Source: Bacteroidota bacterium
Lineage (GTDB): Bacteria > Bacteroidota > Bacteroidia > B-17B0 > Aurantibacillaceae
Direction of reading: 5' to 3'
Length of the DNA: 64,000 nucleotides
Assembly: GCA_018267825.1 (NCBI GenBank)
Contig: JAFDXR010000013.1
Span: 78,275 to 142,274 of the forward strand
The notes under the pieces were generated by a model that saw only the letters and a list, made by a program, of their open reading frames with translations, did no database searches and had not been told where the DNA came from. The position numbers and the translations under genes are program-made. Positions 17,357 through 26,317 of the stretch are shown piece by piece (the stretch's first letter is position 1; each line of letters begins with the position of its first letter).

Positions 17357-18313
17357 TTACAGATTGATTTTCTTTTCGAGCAGGTAATGATTTCTCACGG
17401 GCGAATTGCGCAGGATAAGCTCCCCGAGGAATCCTGCCAGAAACATCATACTGCCCAGAATCATGGTAGTAAGTGAAATATAAAAAGATGGCCGTTGGGT
17501 AATGAGCCGGGCCGGTAAATGATTAAACACATGGTACAACTTGCTGCAGCCAAGATAAAAGGCCACACCAAAGCCTACAAAAAACATAATGGTACCGATG
17601 AGCCCGAAGAAATGCATAGGACGTTTCCCGAATTTCGAAAGAAACGTAATTGTCATCAGGTCGAGAAAACCATTGATGAAGCGATTCCAGCCAAATTTAG
17701 AAACACCGTATTTACGGGCCTGGTGCTGTACGGGCTTTTCAGTGATTTTTGAGAAGCCTGCATTTTTGGCCAGTACCGGAATAAAACGGTGCATCTCACC
17801 ATATACTTCAATACTTTTTATAACCTCGCGGCGATAGGATTTCAATCCGCAGTTCATATCGTGGAGCTGAATACCACTGATCTTGCGGTTGGTCCAGTTA
17901 TAAAGTTTGCTCGGCAGGTTTTTGGTGATGGCATTATCGAAGCGTTTCTGTTTCCAGCCGCTAACAAGGTCATTGCCATCGCGTATAATCATCTGATAGA
18001 GTTCCGGGATTTCATCGGGGCTATCCTGCAGATCGGCATCCATCGTAATAACCACATCACCCTGGGCTTCTTCAAAGCCAACATGAAGGGCCGGCGACTT
18101 CCCATAATTGCGGCGGAATTTAATCGCTTTCACACAGGGATTTTCCTTTGACAGGGTTTCAATAACCTGCCATGACTTGTCCTTACTGCCATCGTCCACA
18201 AAAATAATTTCATAGGTATACCCATTCTGATCCATGACACGCTTGATCCAGGCATGTAACTCGGGTAATGACTCCTCTTCATTAAAGAGTGGAATAACAA
18301 CAGAAATATTCAT
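17357..18313 (-). CDS. family 2 glycosyltransferase (polyprenyl-phosphate sugar transferase type)
   Basis: This 318-residue protein has a GT-A domain at the N terminus: ISVVIPLFNEEESLPEL, FVDDGSKDKS, and the metal-binding DADLQDSPDEI (about 90-100). Two C-terminal membrane segments (about 230-255 and 270-295) follow an amphipathic stretch (KFGWNRFINGFLDLMTITFL). This is the layout of GtrB/DPM1-like enzymes that load glucose or another sugar onto undecaprenyl phosphate for flipping and use by GT-C enzymes. It leads a two-gene operon with a membrane protein. The donor and acceptor are not determined. Confidence 0.92.
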   Translation of the reverse strand: MNISVVIPLFNEEESLPELHAWIKRVMDQNGYTYEIIFVDDGSKDKSWQVIETLSKENPCVKAIKFRRNYGKSPALHVGFEEAQGDVVITMDADLQDSPDEIPELYQMIIRDGNDLVSGWKQKRFDNAITKNLPSKLYNWTNRKISGIQLHDMNCGLKSYRREVIKSIEVYGEMHRFIPVLAKNAGFSKITEKPVQHQARKYGVSKFGWNRFINGFLDLMTITFLSKFGKRPMHFFGLIGTIMFFVGFGVAFYLGCSKLYHVFNHLPARLITQRPSFYISLTTMILGSMMFLAGFLGELILRNSPVRNHYLLEKKINL

Positions 18314-18445
18314 AGTTTGAACGCTAAATTTAGCCTAAAAAACGCTAAAAAAGCCCCACAAATGTTGCGAAAATTTGGGGATTTATGAAATTTTAGGCTT
18401 TTAGTCCTCATACAGGCCCGGAAGAAGAGAAATACCACGAAAAAA

Positions 18446-18476
18446 TTTCGCTGCTGCGAAATAAATAGTAATTTTG
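18446..18476 (+). promoter_or_regulatory. promoter of the SRP RNA gene
   Basis: The -7 box TAATTTTG (18469-18476) is a perfect TAnnTTTG match placed 5 nt before the predicted RNA start. TTTC at 18446-18449, 19 nt upstream, may serve as the -33 element. Confidence 0.65.
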
Positions 18477-18480
18477 CAGT

Positions 18481-18575
18481 GGGTAAGTCTTTCACGACCA
18501 GCTCCTGTTGAATCCCCCAGGTCGGGAACGAAGCAAGGGTATACGGTTGAGCGGTGCGATGAAAGTAGCTTACCC
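18481..18575 (+). ncRNA. ffs: small signal recognition particle RNA (4.5S type)
   Basis: The ends pair (GGGTAAG 18481-18487 with CTTACCC 18569-18575), forming the long hairpin of the bacterial small SRP RNA. The Ffh-binding loop is recognisable at 18517-18535 as CCAGGTCGGGAACGAAGCA, close to the universal AGGTCxGGAAGGAAGCA pattern with the GGAA tetraloop shifted to GGAAC. Length is about 95 nt. The RNA binds Ffh and directs ribosomes making membrane proteins to FtsY. A T7 tract at 18576-18582 ends it. The rest of 18314-18662 holds only its promoter and the leader of the transaldolase gene. Confidence 0.92.
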
Positions 18576-18583
18576 TTTTTTTA
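18576..18583 (+). terminator. T-tract ending the SRP RNA
   Basis: A run of seven T follows directly on the closing stem of the SRP RNA, so the RNA's own hairpin acts as the terminator. Confidence 0.7.
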
Positions 18584-18662
18584 TTTTCAAAACTTGTTAA
18601 TATTCTCAGCCGGCTTCCCGGAATATTCCCCTAATTTTACGGCTTAACCTTATTATCACACT

Positions 18663-19310
18663 ATGAAATTTTTTATTGATACCGCCAACCTGGCGCAAAT
18701 TAAAGAAGCACAAGACCTCGGTGTACTGGATGGTGTAACAACCAACCCTTCGCTTATGGCCAAAGAAGGCATTAAAGGCAATGACAACATTTTAAAACAT
18801 TATGTAGACATCTGCAATATCACCACCGGTGATGTGAGTGCAGAAGTAATTGCCACCGATTTTGACGGCATGGTGAAAGAAGGTGAATTACTGGCCGAAC
18901 TTCATCCGCGCATTGTAGTGAAAATACCTATGATCAAAGACGGCGTAAAAGCCATTAAATATTTTACCGAAAAAGGCATCAAAACAAACTGTACCCTGGT
19001 GTTCAGTGCCGGACAGGCCTTACTGGCCGCCAAAGCCGGAGCTACATATGTATCGCCTTTTGTAGGCCGCCTCGATGATGTAAGCACCGATGGTATGGAT
19101 CTGATCAGCGATATCCGTATCATTTACGATAACTACGCATACGAAACACAGATTCTCGCTGCATCTATCCGTCACCCGCTTCACATTATACAATGCGCGA
19201 AGTTGGGCGCCGATGTGGCCACATGTCCTTTGAGTGCTATTACCGCACTGCTCAATCACCCGCTCACCGACAAAGGCCTTGCTCAGTTTCTGGCCGATGC
19301 CAAAAAATAA
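18663..19310 (+). CDS. transaldolase, TalC/Fsa-type short form
   Basis: This 215-residue TIM-barrel class I aldolase has the Schiff-base lysine at Lys87 in RIVVKIPM. The start [16 protein letters not shown] and the [26 protein letters not shown] and [11 protein letters not shown] motifs are all family markers. Annotation of this group often reads fructose-6-phosphate aldolase. The acid/base position here is Glu61 (VSAEV), as in transaldolases, rather than the Gln of E. coli FSA, so transaldolase activity in the non-oxidative pentose phosphate pathway is more likely. It is a single-gene unit between the SRP RNA and a terminator. Confidence 0.93.
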   Translation: MKFFIDTANLAQIKEAQDLGVLDGVTTNPSLMAKEGIKGNDNILKHYVDICNITTGDVSAEVIATDFDGMVKEGELLAELHPRIVVKIPMIKDGVKAIKYFTEKGIKTNCTLVFSAGQALLAAKAGATYVSPFVGRLDDVSTDGMDLISDIRIIYDNYAYETQILAASIRHPLHIIQCAKLGADVATCPLSAITALLNHPLTDKGLAQFLADAKK

Positions 19311-19329
19311 CATTTCTCTCCCATTCAGG

Positions 19330-19360
19330 CAGCCTGTTCACCAAGTGAACAGGCTGTTTT
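19330..19360 (+). terminator. intrinsic terminator after the transaldolase gene
   Basis: A perfect 12-bp stem CAGCCTGTTCAC (19330-19341) and GTGAACAGGCTG (19345-19356) with a 3-nt loop is followed by TTTT. Confidence 0.8.
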
Positions 19361-19459
19361 GCTAAGTGCCCCTTCCCGAAGCTGCTCCTGCTCCATAATT
19401 TTACCCGGACCTGTTACTTTTTCTTCCTGCCCTCATTTATAATCTTAAACCCGTTTAAC

Positions 19460-20365
19460 ATGAAAAAACGTATTCTGAAAACAGCCACGTGGCTTATTCT
19501 TGGCTTTGCAGTCCTGTTTTGTTTCCGCCTCGCTTATAGCTACTCCGAAAAATCGACACACGATGAGGAAGACGGTGTGTTTGATTTTATAAGTGATGAG
19601 TTGGTGAGTCGTAAAAACTATGCCAGCGACCGTTATAAGTACATTAAAAGTGAAATGCCTGCACAGGCTGAAAACACAGCTGTTGCAGGTACCATGGATG
19701 TGAGCCAGAAGTATGAAAAAACGGCACTCATGCGCTCAAAGTCCACGCAGTTTGAAGAAGACGAAAAAACACTGCGCAAACGGATTCGTGATTTTAATGC
19801 CATTATACAATATGAGCAAAACACAGGGAACAAGGGCAACAGAAGGCTCAGCCTCATGATCGGTGTGAAGCCTGAGAAGTTCGACAGTTTTTATGTGGTG
19901 CTGAAAAAAATCGGCAATAGCAAACAAGCCGATATTACCAAAGTGGATAAAACCAGTGAGTACAAAAAACTCAATGCCCAAAAAATTTCGCTCGAAAAAG
20001 TGCGTGAATCATTGATCCAGCTCAAAAACCAAAACGGGAAGATAGATGAGTTCATGAACCTCGAAAACCGTATCCTGGAGCTGGAAGAACAATTGCAGGA
20101 CCTGGGTGTGCAGATCGGTGATTTTGACGAGGAAAATGAATTCTGTACGATCAAATTCTCCATGAGCGAAGGCAAGGCCCCGATCCCGATGAGCTTTATG
20201 CACCGTGCAAAGGTATCGTTTGAGTGGGCACTCACCGAATACTTCTGGCTCATGCTGGTACTTACGTTTGTTGCTGGTTTCAGTTACCTGTTTCTACTTA
20301 TCATCGATAAGCTACGCATTTTGCAAGGCATTGCCAAAGGCTTACAGGATAAACCGAAAGAATAA
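19460..20365 (+). CDS. DUF4349 family membrane-anchored protein
   Basis: This 301-residue protein has an N-terminal membrane segment (about 8-26) and a C-terminal one (about 257-280, YFWLMLVLTFVAGFSYLFLLII), with a long central domain predicted to be outside the cytoplasm. The central region contains a coiled coil (about 170-225, KLNAQKISLEKVRESL to ELEEQLQDL) flanked by strands (LSLMIGVKPEKFDSF and CTIKFSMSE). This arrangement is typical of DUF4349 proteins, which are often anti-sigma-like or adhesive and have no confirmed role. No neighbours share its transcript; a terminator lies before it. Confidence 0.85.
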   Translation: MKKRILKTATWLILGFAVLFCFRLAYSYSEKSTHDEEDGVFDFISDELVSRKNYASDRYKYIKSEMPAQAENTAVAGTMDVSQKYEKTALMRSKSTQFEEDEKTLRKRIRDFNAIIQYEQNTGNKGNRRLSLMIGVKPEKFDSFYVVLKKIGNSKQADITKVDKTSEYKKLNAQKISLEKVRESLIQLKNQNGKIDEFMNLENRILELEEQLQDLGVQIGDFDEENEFCTIKFSMSEGKAPIPMSFMHRAKVSFEWALTEYFWLMLVLTFVAGFSYLFLLIIDKLRILQGIAKGLQDKPKE

Positions 20366-20385
20366 AGCGAAATGCAATAGACCTG

Positions 20386-20393
20386 TAATTTTG
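20386..20393 (+). promoter_or_regulatory. -7 box candidate upstream of the GT-C-like gene
   Basis: TAATTTTG matches TAnnTTTG, 166 nt before the start codon at 20560. If used, it gives a leader of about 160 nt. No -33 box is evident, so it may be a chance match. Confidence 0.35.
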
Positions 20394-20559
20394 CCGAACC
20401 AAATACACATTGCTTGTTCCTGGAAATCACATCCATGTGACAACAAATGCATAAAAAACAAGTGCTTTCGCTCCTTTTCAGAGTTATCTTTTTCATAAGA
20501 TTTCAAGTCTATTTTCAGGCTTATAGGAATAAATTCTCCATAAAACACTATTTTTAATT

Positions 20560-22320
20560 ATGGAGAATGTACAGAAACCGGTCAGAGGCATCATAAAGCA
20601 TGAGTGGATTTTATTCTATATATTTATTACTATAAACCTGATTCCGGCGGTTAGGTATTCCTTTTTTCCTTCTGCTGATGGTCCCGCCCATCTATACAAT
20701 GCCAGGCTAATTCAGCATTTGCTATCCGGGTCATCTGATTTGTTACATCAATACTACAAATTCAACAATGAAATTGTTCCTAACTGGGGTGGGCATTTTA
20801 TTCTGACCTGCCTGATATCTGTTTTTCCGGCAAATCTTGCTTCAAAAATTTTTATTGGTCTAGGTTTGTTTTTCCTGCCTGTGAGTTTCAGGTATTGTGT
20901 CAAAAAATTAAATCCCGAAGGGATCTGGATTTCGTACCTCATTATTCCGTTCACCTATTCATTTATGTTATGTATGGGCTTTTACAATTTTTTTATTGGA
21001 CTGGCGATCCTGTTCTTTGCCATCGGAAAACTGGTAGACTATCGAAATAATCCCACAAAAATATCATCTTTACTTATTCTCTTCGTGCTCATCACATCAG
21101 CCTATCTGTGTCACCTATTTGTATTCCTGAGCCTTGGCATGTTTATTTTCTTCCTGTTTTCAATTGACCTTCTACAGTCATTTCTGGTCCCGGAACGCCG
21201 GAACGAAATAGTCAAAAAAGCACTTTGGCTTTTGCTTGTGTCAGCGCTTCCTTTGGCTCTAACCATTCACTATTTTTCGCATGCACACGGCAATAACGAT
21301 AAAGTGTATCTGCTAAAAACAGAATTGCTAGCATGGCTTACCAACTGCAGGAGCATTATCTGCTACAATGTAGAAGATGAATCCATGTTCACCACTTTTG
21401 TTTTTTTAACAGTCATGCTTTTATTTTCTATTGCTCTTAACCGCCGGATTATTGAATTTATTGACAGCATGAAACAACAACGGCCGGGTATAAAATCGAT
21501 CGTTTCAGGCATGCAGCTATCGGATGTATTTCTGGCCCTTTTGTGCATTTTCATGGTTCTGTATTTTAAATTGCCTGACTCCGATTCTTCAGCAGGTTTT
21601 ATATCATCCCGCCTTAATCTCATGCTGTTTTTATTTGCTATTCTATGGATCTCAAATATGAATTATTCAAAGTGGTCATTTCTATTGATAGTGGGCGTCG
21701 TTTCTTTTTCACAATACAAACTCTTGAAAGCACATGATCATGTATTTTCTGACCTTAATCATGAGGTAAGCGAGATCATGTGTATTGAACCTGCGGTAAA
21801 AGCAAACAGTGTGGTTCTGCCTGTTAATTACTCTAAAAACAGGCTCACTGGGCATAACTCCAATTATTTAGGGATCAACAAACCCCTTGTTATTATTGAA
21901 AATTATGAGTGCAACAATGCGTATTTTCCTTTAAGCTGGAACTGCAAACAAGATATGTTTGATCTAGCACATTCAAACTGGTCGCGGCTTGATGAGATTC
22001 TTGACAATACCAAACCTGAAACTCTTAGAAACGTTGATTACATTTTTGTTCAGGGGAAAAAAGAATTTCCAGATTCGCTAAAGGCAAGGGTTTTACAGCA
22101 ATATGGAATCGCCAAAGAAACAGATAACTTCCTGTTGCTTGAAAAAAAAAAGCGTTTTTGCTCTGATGAAAGGTATACAGGAAAGGCACACTTTTATTCG
22201 CCTACGGAGCATAAAAGAATCTTATCAAGTTCAGGAGAATCCTTATTTCACGTTTTTCGAATCGGCAATATGACCGTTCTCACACATCAGTGTGCGGGCG
22301 GAGAATTTACTGTAGAGTAA
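20560..22320 (+). CDS. polytopic membrane protein, GT-C glycosyltransferase-like
   Basis: This 586-residue protein has about ten membrane segments in its first 400 residues and a soluble C-terminal domain of about 190 residues. An acidic motif in the first periplasmic loop ([13 protein letters not shown], Asp40) resembles the catalytic loop of lipid-linked-sugar GT-C transferases. That would place it with polyprenyl-sugar-using enzymes or O-antigen-type mannosyltransferases, but I cannot name the family. It looks more A+T-rich than the genes around it. Its last 78 nt overlap the 3' end of ftsE on the other strand, so its C-terminal tail is constrained by or captured from that gene. Confidence 0.7.
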   Translation: MENVQKPVRGIIKHEWILFYIFITINLIPAVRYSFFPSADGPAHLYNARLIQHLLSGSSDLLHQYYKFNNEIVPNWGGHFILTCLISVFPANLASKIFIGLGLFFLPVSFRYCVKKLNPEGIWISYLIIPFTYSFMLCMGFYNFFIGLAILFFAIGKLVDYRNNPTKISSLLILFVLITSAYLCHLFVFLSLGMFIFFLFSIDLLQSFLVPERRNEIVKKALWLLLVSALPLALTIHYFSHAHGNNDKVYLLKTELLAWLTNCRSIICYNVEDESMFTTFVFLTVMLLFSIALNRRIIEFIDSMKQQRPGIKSIVSGMQLSDVFLALLCIFMVLYFKLPDSDSSAGFISSRLNLMLFLFAILWISNMNYSKWSFLLIVGVVSFSQYKLLKAHDHVFSDLNHEVSEIMCIEPAVKANSVVLPVNYSKNRLTGHNSNYLGINKPLVIIENYECNNAYFPLSWNCKQDMFDLAHSNWSRLDEILDNTKPETLRNVDYIFVQGKKEFPDSLKARVLQQYGIAKETDNFLLLEKKKRFCSDERYTGKAHFYSPTEHKRILSSSGESLFHVFRIGNMTVLTHQCAGGEFTVE

Positions 22321-22926
22321 AATATCGTGGGTTGCGAAAATCACGGAACGGCCTTGTTTGCTGATATCGAGGAGCAGTTTCATGATTTCTTCGGAGGTTT
22401 CCGGATCGAGGTTACCTGTCGGCTCATCTGCCAGGATCACTTCGGGATCGTTGATCAGGGCGCGTGCAATGCTTACACGCTGTTGCTCGCCACCGCTGAG
22501 TTTAAAGGGCATTTCAAGTTCCTTGTTTTCAAGGTTTACTTTCTTAAGAACGTCTTTGATCCGGAGTTTTATTTTTTCTTCATCCTTCCAGCCTGTGGCT
22601 TTCATTACGAAGCGCAAATTTTCATACACATTGCGATCGCTCAACAGCTGAAAATCCTGGAATACAATACCAAGTTTACGGCGTAAATAAGGTACCTCCT
22701 TACGCTTAAGCTGTTGCAGTTTGAAACCTGCCACCTCGCCTGTACCCTGCTTCAATTCTACATCGCCGTAAATGGTTTTGAGTAAACTACTCTTGCCACT
22801 ACCCGTTTTTCCAAGCAGGTAAACAAATTCGCCTTTTTCAATACTCAGGTTCAGGTTACTGATTACAGGAACAATTCCCTGGTAAATGGTGGCCGAATGA
22901 AATTCTATAACAGGATCGCTTGTCAT
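22243..22926 (-). CDS. ftsE: FtsE-type ABC transporter ATP-binding protein
   Basis: This 227-residue ATPase has Walker A at 39-46 (GKTGSGKS), signature LSGGEQQ at 143-149, and Walker [13 protein letters not shown] at 163-174. The switch histidine is in FATHD. Length and the short FtsE-like layout (no extra C-terminal domain) fit FtsE, which with FtsX activates cell-wall hydrolases at the septum. FtsX is not adjacent, which is common in this phylum. LolD-like transporters are similar, so the name is not absolute. The 3' end overlaps a membrane-protein gene on the opposite strand by 78 nt. Confidence 0.88.
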   Translation of the reverse strand: MTSDPVIEFHSATIYQGIVPVISNLNLSIEKGEFVYLLGKTGSGKSSLLKTIYGDVELKQGTGEVAGFKLQQLKRKEVPYLRRKLGIVFQDFQLLSDRNVYENLRFVMKATGWKDEEKIKLRIKDVLKKVNLENKELEMPFKLSGGEQQRVSIARALINDPEVILADEPTGNLDPETSEEIMKLLLDISKQGRSVIFATHDILLYSKFSARTLMCENGHIADSKNVK

Positions 22927-23130
22927 ATTTTTACGTTCACTAAAGTAACTTTTTGTTCGGTGGACTGTTATAACAGCATCATTCTTCTTTTAACACGCAT
23001 GGGTTAATAACTACAAAACCAACCAGTTAAAGCGGCGTAGTACGACACTTAATTTTATAAGGATTTTCAGGCATGATACTTTACCCCGTGTAAAGCGATT
23101 GCCCGTATAATTTTTTGAACGATCATAACC

Positions 23131-26100
23131 ATGCGTAAACATATCTTATTTCTCATTTGCCTCACTGCAGGTTTTTTAGGCTTTGCCCAGAAAACGCAAT
23201 TCTATCTCGATAAAGAAGCACTTTATAAATCGGGGCTCGAGCTTTTTGATAAAAAGCAATACACGGCTTCGGAGAAGGCCTTCATTGATTACATGGCAAC
23301 AATTCAGGGAAACACCCTGCTGAAAACCGATGCGGAGTTTTACGCTGCTGCCTGTGCAGTGGAATTATTCCACAAAGACGGTGAGTGGCGCATGCGCGAG
23401 TTTATTGAGCATCACCCGGAAAGCAATAAAATAAAGACCGCATATTTTTACCTGGGAAAATCCAATTTCCGGAAAAAGAAATACGACGAAACCATCAAGT
23501 ACCTCGAGAAAGTTGATATCTATGAGCTTTCCAAAGAAGACCTTGCAGAGCTTTATTTCAAGAGGGGCTACAGCTATTTTGAAACATCGAATTTTGAAAA
23601 AGCGAAAACCGATTTTTATGAAATAAAAGATGTAGACAATAAGTATGCACACCCGGCAAACTACTATTACTCGCATATTGCCTACCACGAAAAGAATTAT
23701 GAAATAGCCCTGCAGGGCTTTAACCGCCTGCTGAACAACGAAACATTCGGCCCTGTTGTACCATATTACATTACACAGATTTACTTCATCCAGGGAAAAT
23801 ACGAAGAGGTTATAAAAAATGCTCCTGCCCTGCTCAACGACAGCAACCACATTCAGAAAGCCGGTGAAATTAACCGCATGATCGGTGAATCTTATTTCCA
23901 TACCAAAGACTACGGCAATGCCCTTACGTATCTGAAACGCTCCGAAAGCAGCGCCGGGCTTAATGTACAGGGTAACTACCAGTTGGGCTACTGCTACTAC
24001 CAGATAAAAGACTACACAAATGCCATGGCCCATCTCGAAAAAACAGTAGATGCTAAAGACAGCCTCGCTCAAAATGCATGGTATCACCTGGCCGATTGTT
24101 ACATACAAGCCAACGACAAAAATAAAGCGCGCAATGCCTATTATGCTGCCTATAACATGGATTTTGACCCCATGATCAAGGAAGATGCATTGTTCAGCTA
24201 CGCCAAACTCTGTTATGAGCTATCGTTTGCGCCCTACAACGATGCCGTGAATGCATTCAATACCTATATCAAAAATTACCCGGCATCGGCCCGTAAAGAC
24301 GAAGCCTATAAATACCTGATCAACGTATACTCCACCACCAAGAACTATAAAGAAGCCATCGCATCCATTGAAAAGCTTCATCCACAGGAACCTCAATTAA
24401 AAACGGTGTATCAAAAGCTGATCTATTTCCGCGGTGTTGAGTTTTTCAATAACAACGTTCCCGACAGCGCTGAAGCTTATTTTAAAAAATCGCTCCGTAT
24501 CAATTTCGATAAAACCTACAATGCACTTTCGTTATATTGGTTAGGTGAGATTTCTTATCAACGCAAGGATTATTCAACCGCCATTGAAACCTGGAAGTCC
24601 TTTCAGATCAATGAAGGCGCCTTCAGCCTGAAAGAATACGATCTTTCCAATTACAATATAGGCTATGCTTATTTTCAGCAAAAAGGAAAAGACAATTTTG
24701 CCAATGCCAATATCGCATTCCGGAAATTCCTGCTCACTAAGCAAACCTACGATGTTCATAAAATCGCTGATGCCAATGTACGTACAGCCGATTGTTACTT
24801 CATGACAGGCGACTATGCACAAGCCGCCGACCGTTATGAAACAGCCATTGCTCTTAACAAAGTAGATGTTGACTATTGCATGTATCAGAAAGCGCTTTGC
24901 AGTGGACTTGTGAAGAACTACAAAGAAAAAATAAATGACCTGAAAGCCATTGAAACCAAATACCCGAAATCCAATTACCTCGCTTCTTCTATATATGAAA
25001 TTGCAGAAACCTACTCGCAGAACACCAATGAGCCTGGCAATGCCATTGAATACTACGAACGTATCTTAAAAGAATACCCTAACTCCTCGTTTGTGAACAG
25101 TGCACTCGCAAACATCGGGCAGATTTATTATAACCAGAACCAGGACGAAAAAGCCTTCACATATTTTGATAAGCTCGTGAAGAAAGATAAAAACAGTCCC
25201 GAGGCGAAAGAAACAGCACTTCCCGACATCCGTAAAATATTTGAAGAAGCGGGTAAGATCGATGAAATGGAAGCGTATTTCAAAGCGCTTGGCAATCCGC
25301 TGGCCAGCAATGAAATTGAAAGCTCACTTTATGAAGCAGCCCGTAAAGCCTATTACGATGAGAAGAATTTTGACGCTGCCATGTCGAAATTTGAAAGTTA
25401 CATCACTAAATATCCGGATGGCAAGTACATTCTGGAAGCGCAGTATTGCTATGGCGAATGTACCTACAGCAAAGCTATGTTCGACAAGGCCCTGGCAGCC
25501 TACCAATATGTGATCGGCAAACCACGGAACCTGTACAGCGAAGCATCACTCATAAAAGCCTGTTACATTTTGTATAAAGACAAAAAATATGAAGATGCTT
25601 TGCCTTTATACCAGCAGCTGCAGGAATATGCCGAAACCCCGGCCAACAAACTTACCGGGCGCCTGGGAGCCATGCGCTGTGCCTTTAACCTGAACCGTTA
25701 TGAGACAGCACTGACAGAAAGTAACGGTGTATTGACCACCGAAAAAATAAGTCCGCAACAAACCAACGAGGCCAAATACGACAAAGCGCGCTCCCTGTTC
25801 GAACTGCAGCGTTATGATGATGCGCTTATTGAATTCAAAGCCATGGCCAAAACTTCCAGGAACCTGACCGGTGCCGAAGCCCTTTACTATATTGCCAGGA
25901 TCTACTACGTGAAACAGGATTACAAGGAAGTGGAGAAAACCATTAACAGCCTGGTTAGTTACGATTACAGCAACGACGATTGGAACACCAAAGGCTTGCT
26001 CCTGCTGGCTGACAGCTATATGGCACGTGGCGATGATGCCGATGCCGAACTGATGCTGCAAACCATTCTCGACAGCAAACCGAAACAGGAATATGTGGAT

Positions 26101-26292
26101 GAAGTGAATACCCGGATGGAAAAAATAAAATCGAAGAAAGCCGCACGACTGATGCAGGAACAGCAAAACAACCAGATGAATGTTGAGTTCAAGTCAAGCA
26201 ACGGCGACAAGGATTTATTTGATCAGCTGTACGAACAGCGCCAGGACAGTCTAAAAAAAGAACAAACCATTCAACCAAACGAACCGAAATAA
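23131..26292 (+). CDS. large exported tetratricopeptide-repeat protein
   Basis: This 1053-residue protein has a signal peptide (about 1-20, ending GFAQ). Almost all the rest is TPR-like helical repeats, including clear units such as YFKRGYSYFETSNFEKAKTD, YQLGYCYYQIKDYTNAMAHLE and LYYIARIYYVKQDYKEVEKT. The C-terminal 60 residues are charged and Gln-rich. It should lie in the periplasm or be a periplasm-facing scaffold. It is 25 nt upstream of an outer-membrane barrel gene; this pair is common in Bacteroidota, but its function is unknown to me. The size suggests a scaffold for envelope assembly rather than an enzyme. Confidence 0.88.
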   Translation: MRKHILFLICLTAGFLGFAQKTQFYLDKEALYKSGLELFDKKQYTASEKAFIDYMATIQGNTLLKTDAEFYAAACAVELFHKDGEWRMREFIEHHPESNKIKTAYFYLGKSNFRKKKYDETIKYLEKVDIYELSKEDLAELYFKRGYSYFETSNFEKAKTDFYEIKDVDNKYAHPANYYYSHIAYHEKNYEIALQGFNRLLNNETFGPVVPYYITQIYFIQGKYEEVIKNAPALLNDSNHIQKAGEINRMIGESYFHTKDYGNALTYLKRSESSAGLNVQGNYQLGYCYYQIKDYTNAMAHLEKTVDAKDSLAQNAWYHLADCYIQANDKNKARNAYYAAYNMDFDPMIKEDALFSYAKLCYELSFAPYNDAVNAFNTYIKNYPASARKDEAYKYLINVYSTTKNYKEAIASIEKLHPQEPQLKTVYQKLIYFRGVEFFNNNVPDSAEAYFKKSLRINFDKTYNALSLYWLGEISYQRKDYSTAIETWKSFQINEGAFSLKEYDLSNYNIGYAYFQQKGKDNFANANIAFRKFLLTKQTYDVHKIADANVRTADCYFMTGDYAQAADRYETAIALNKVDVDYCMYQKALCSGLVKNYKEKINDLKAIETKYPKSNYLASSIYEIAETYSQNTNEPGNAIEYYERILKEYPNSSFVNSALANIGQIYYNQNQDEKAFTYFDKLVKKDKNSPEAKETALPDIRKIFEEAGKIDEMEAYFKALGNPLASNEIESSLYEAARKAYYDEKNFDAAMSKFESYITKYPDGKYILEAQYCYGECTYSKAMFDKALAAYQYVIGKPRNLYSEASLIKACYILYKDKKYEDALPLYQQLQEYAETPANKLTGRLGAMRCAFNLNRYETALTESNGVLTTEKISPQQTNEAKYDKARSLFELQRYDDALIEFKAMAKTSRNLTGAEALYYIARIYYVKQDYKEVEKTINSLVSYDYSNDDWNTKGLLLLADSYMARGDDADAELMLQTILDSKPKQEYVDEVNTRMEKIKSKKAARLMQEQQNNQMNVEFKSSNGDKDLFDQLYEQRQDSLKKEQTIQPNEPK

Positions 26293-26317
26293 TTGTACCA
26301 ATAGTATTTGATAAGCT

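Noticed and set aside
20366-20559. Small RNA from the -7 box at 20386
   Set aside because: No terminator hairpin follows within 170 nt; it is more simply the leader of the downstream gene.
23365-24108. 247-codon minus-strand frame inside the TPR gene
   Set aside because: Antisense to clear TPR repeats; composition (Val, Ile, Phe) reflects the complement of Lys/Tyr/Glu-rich codons.
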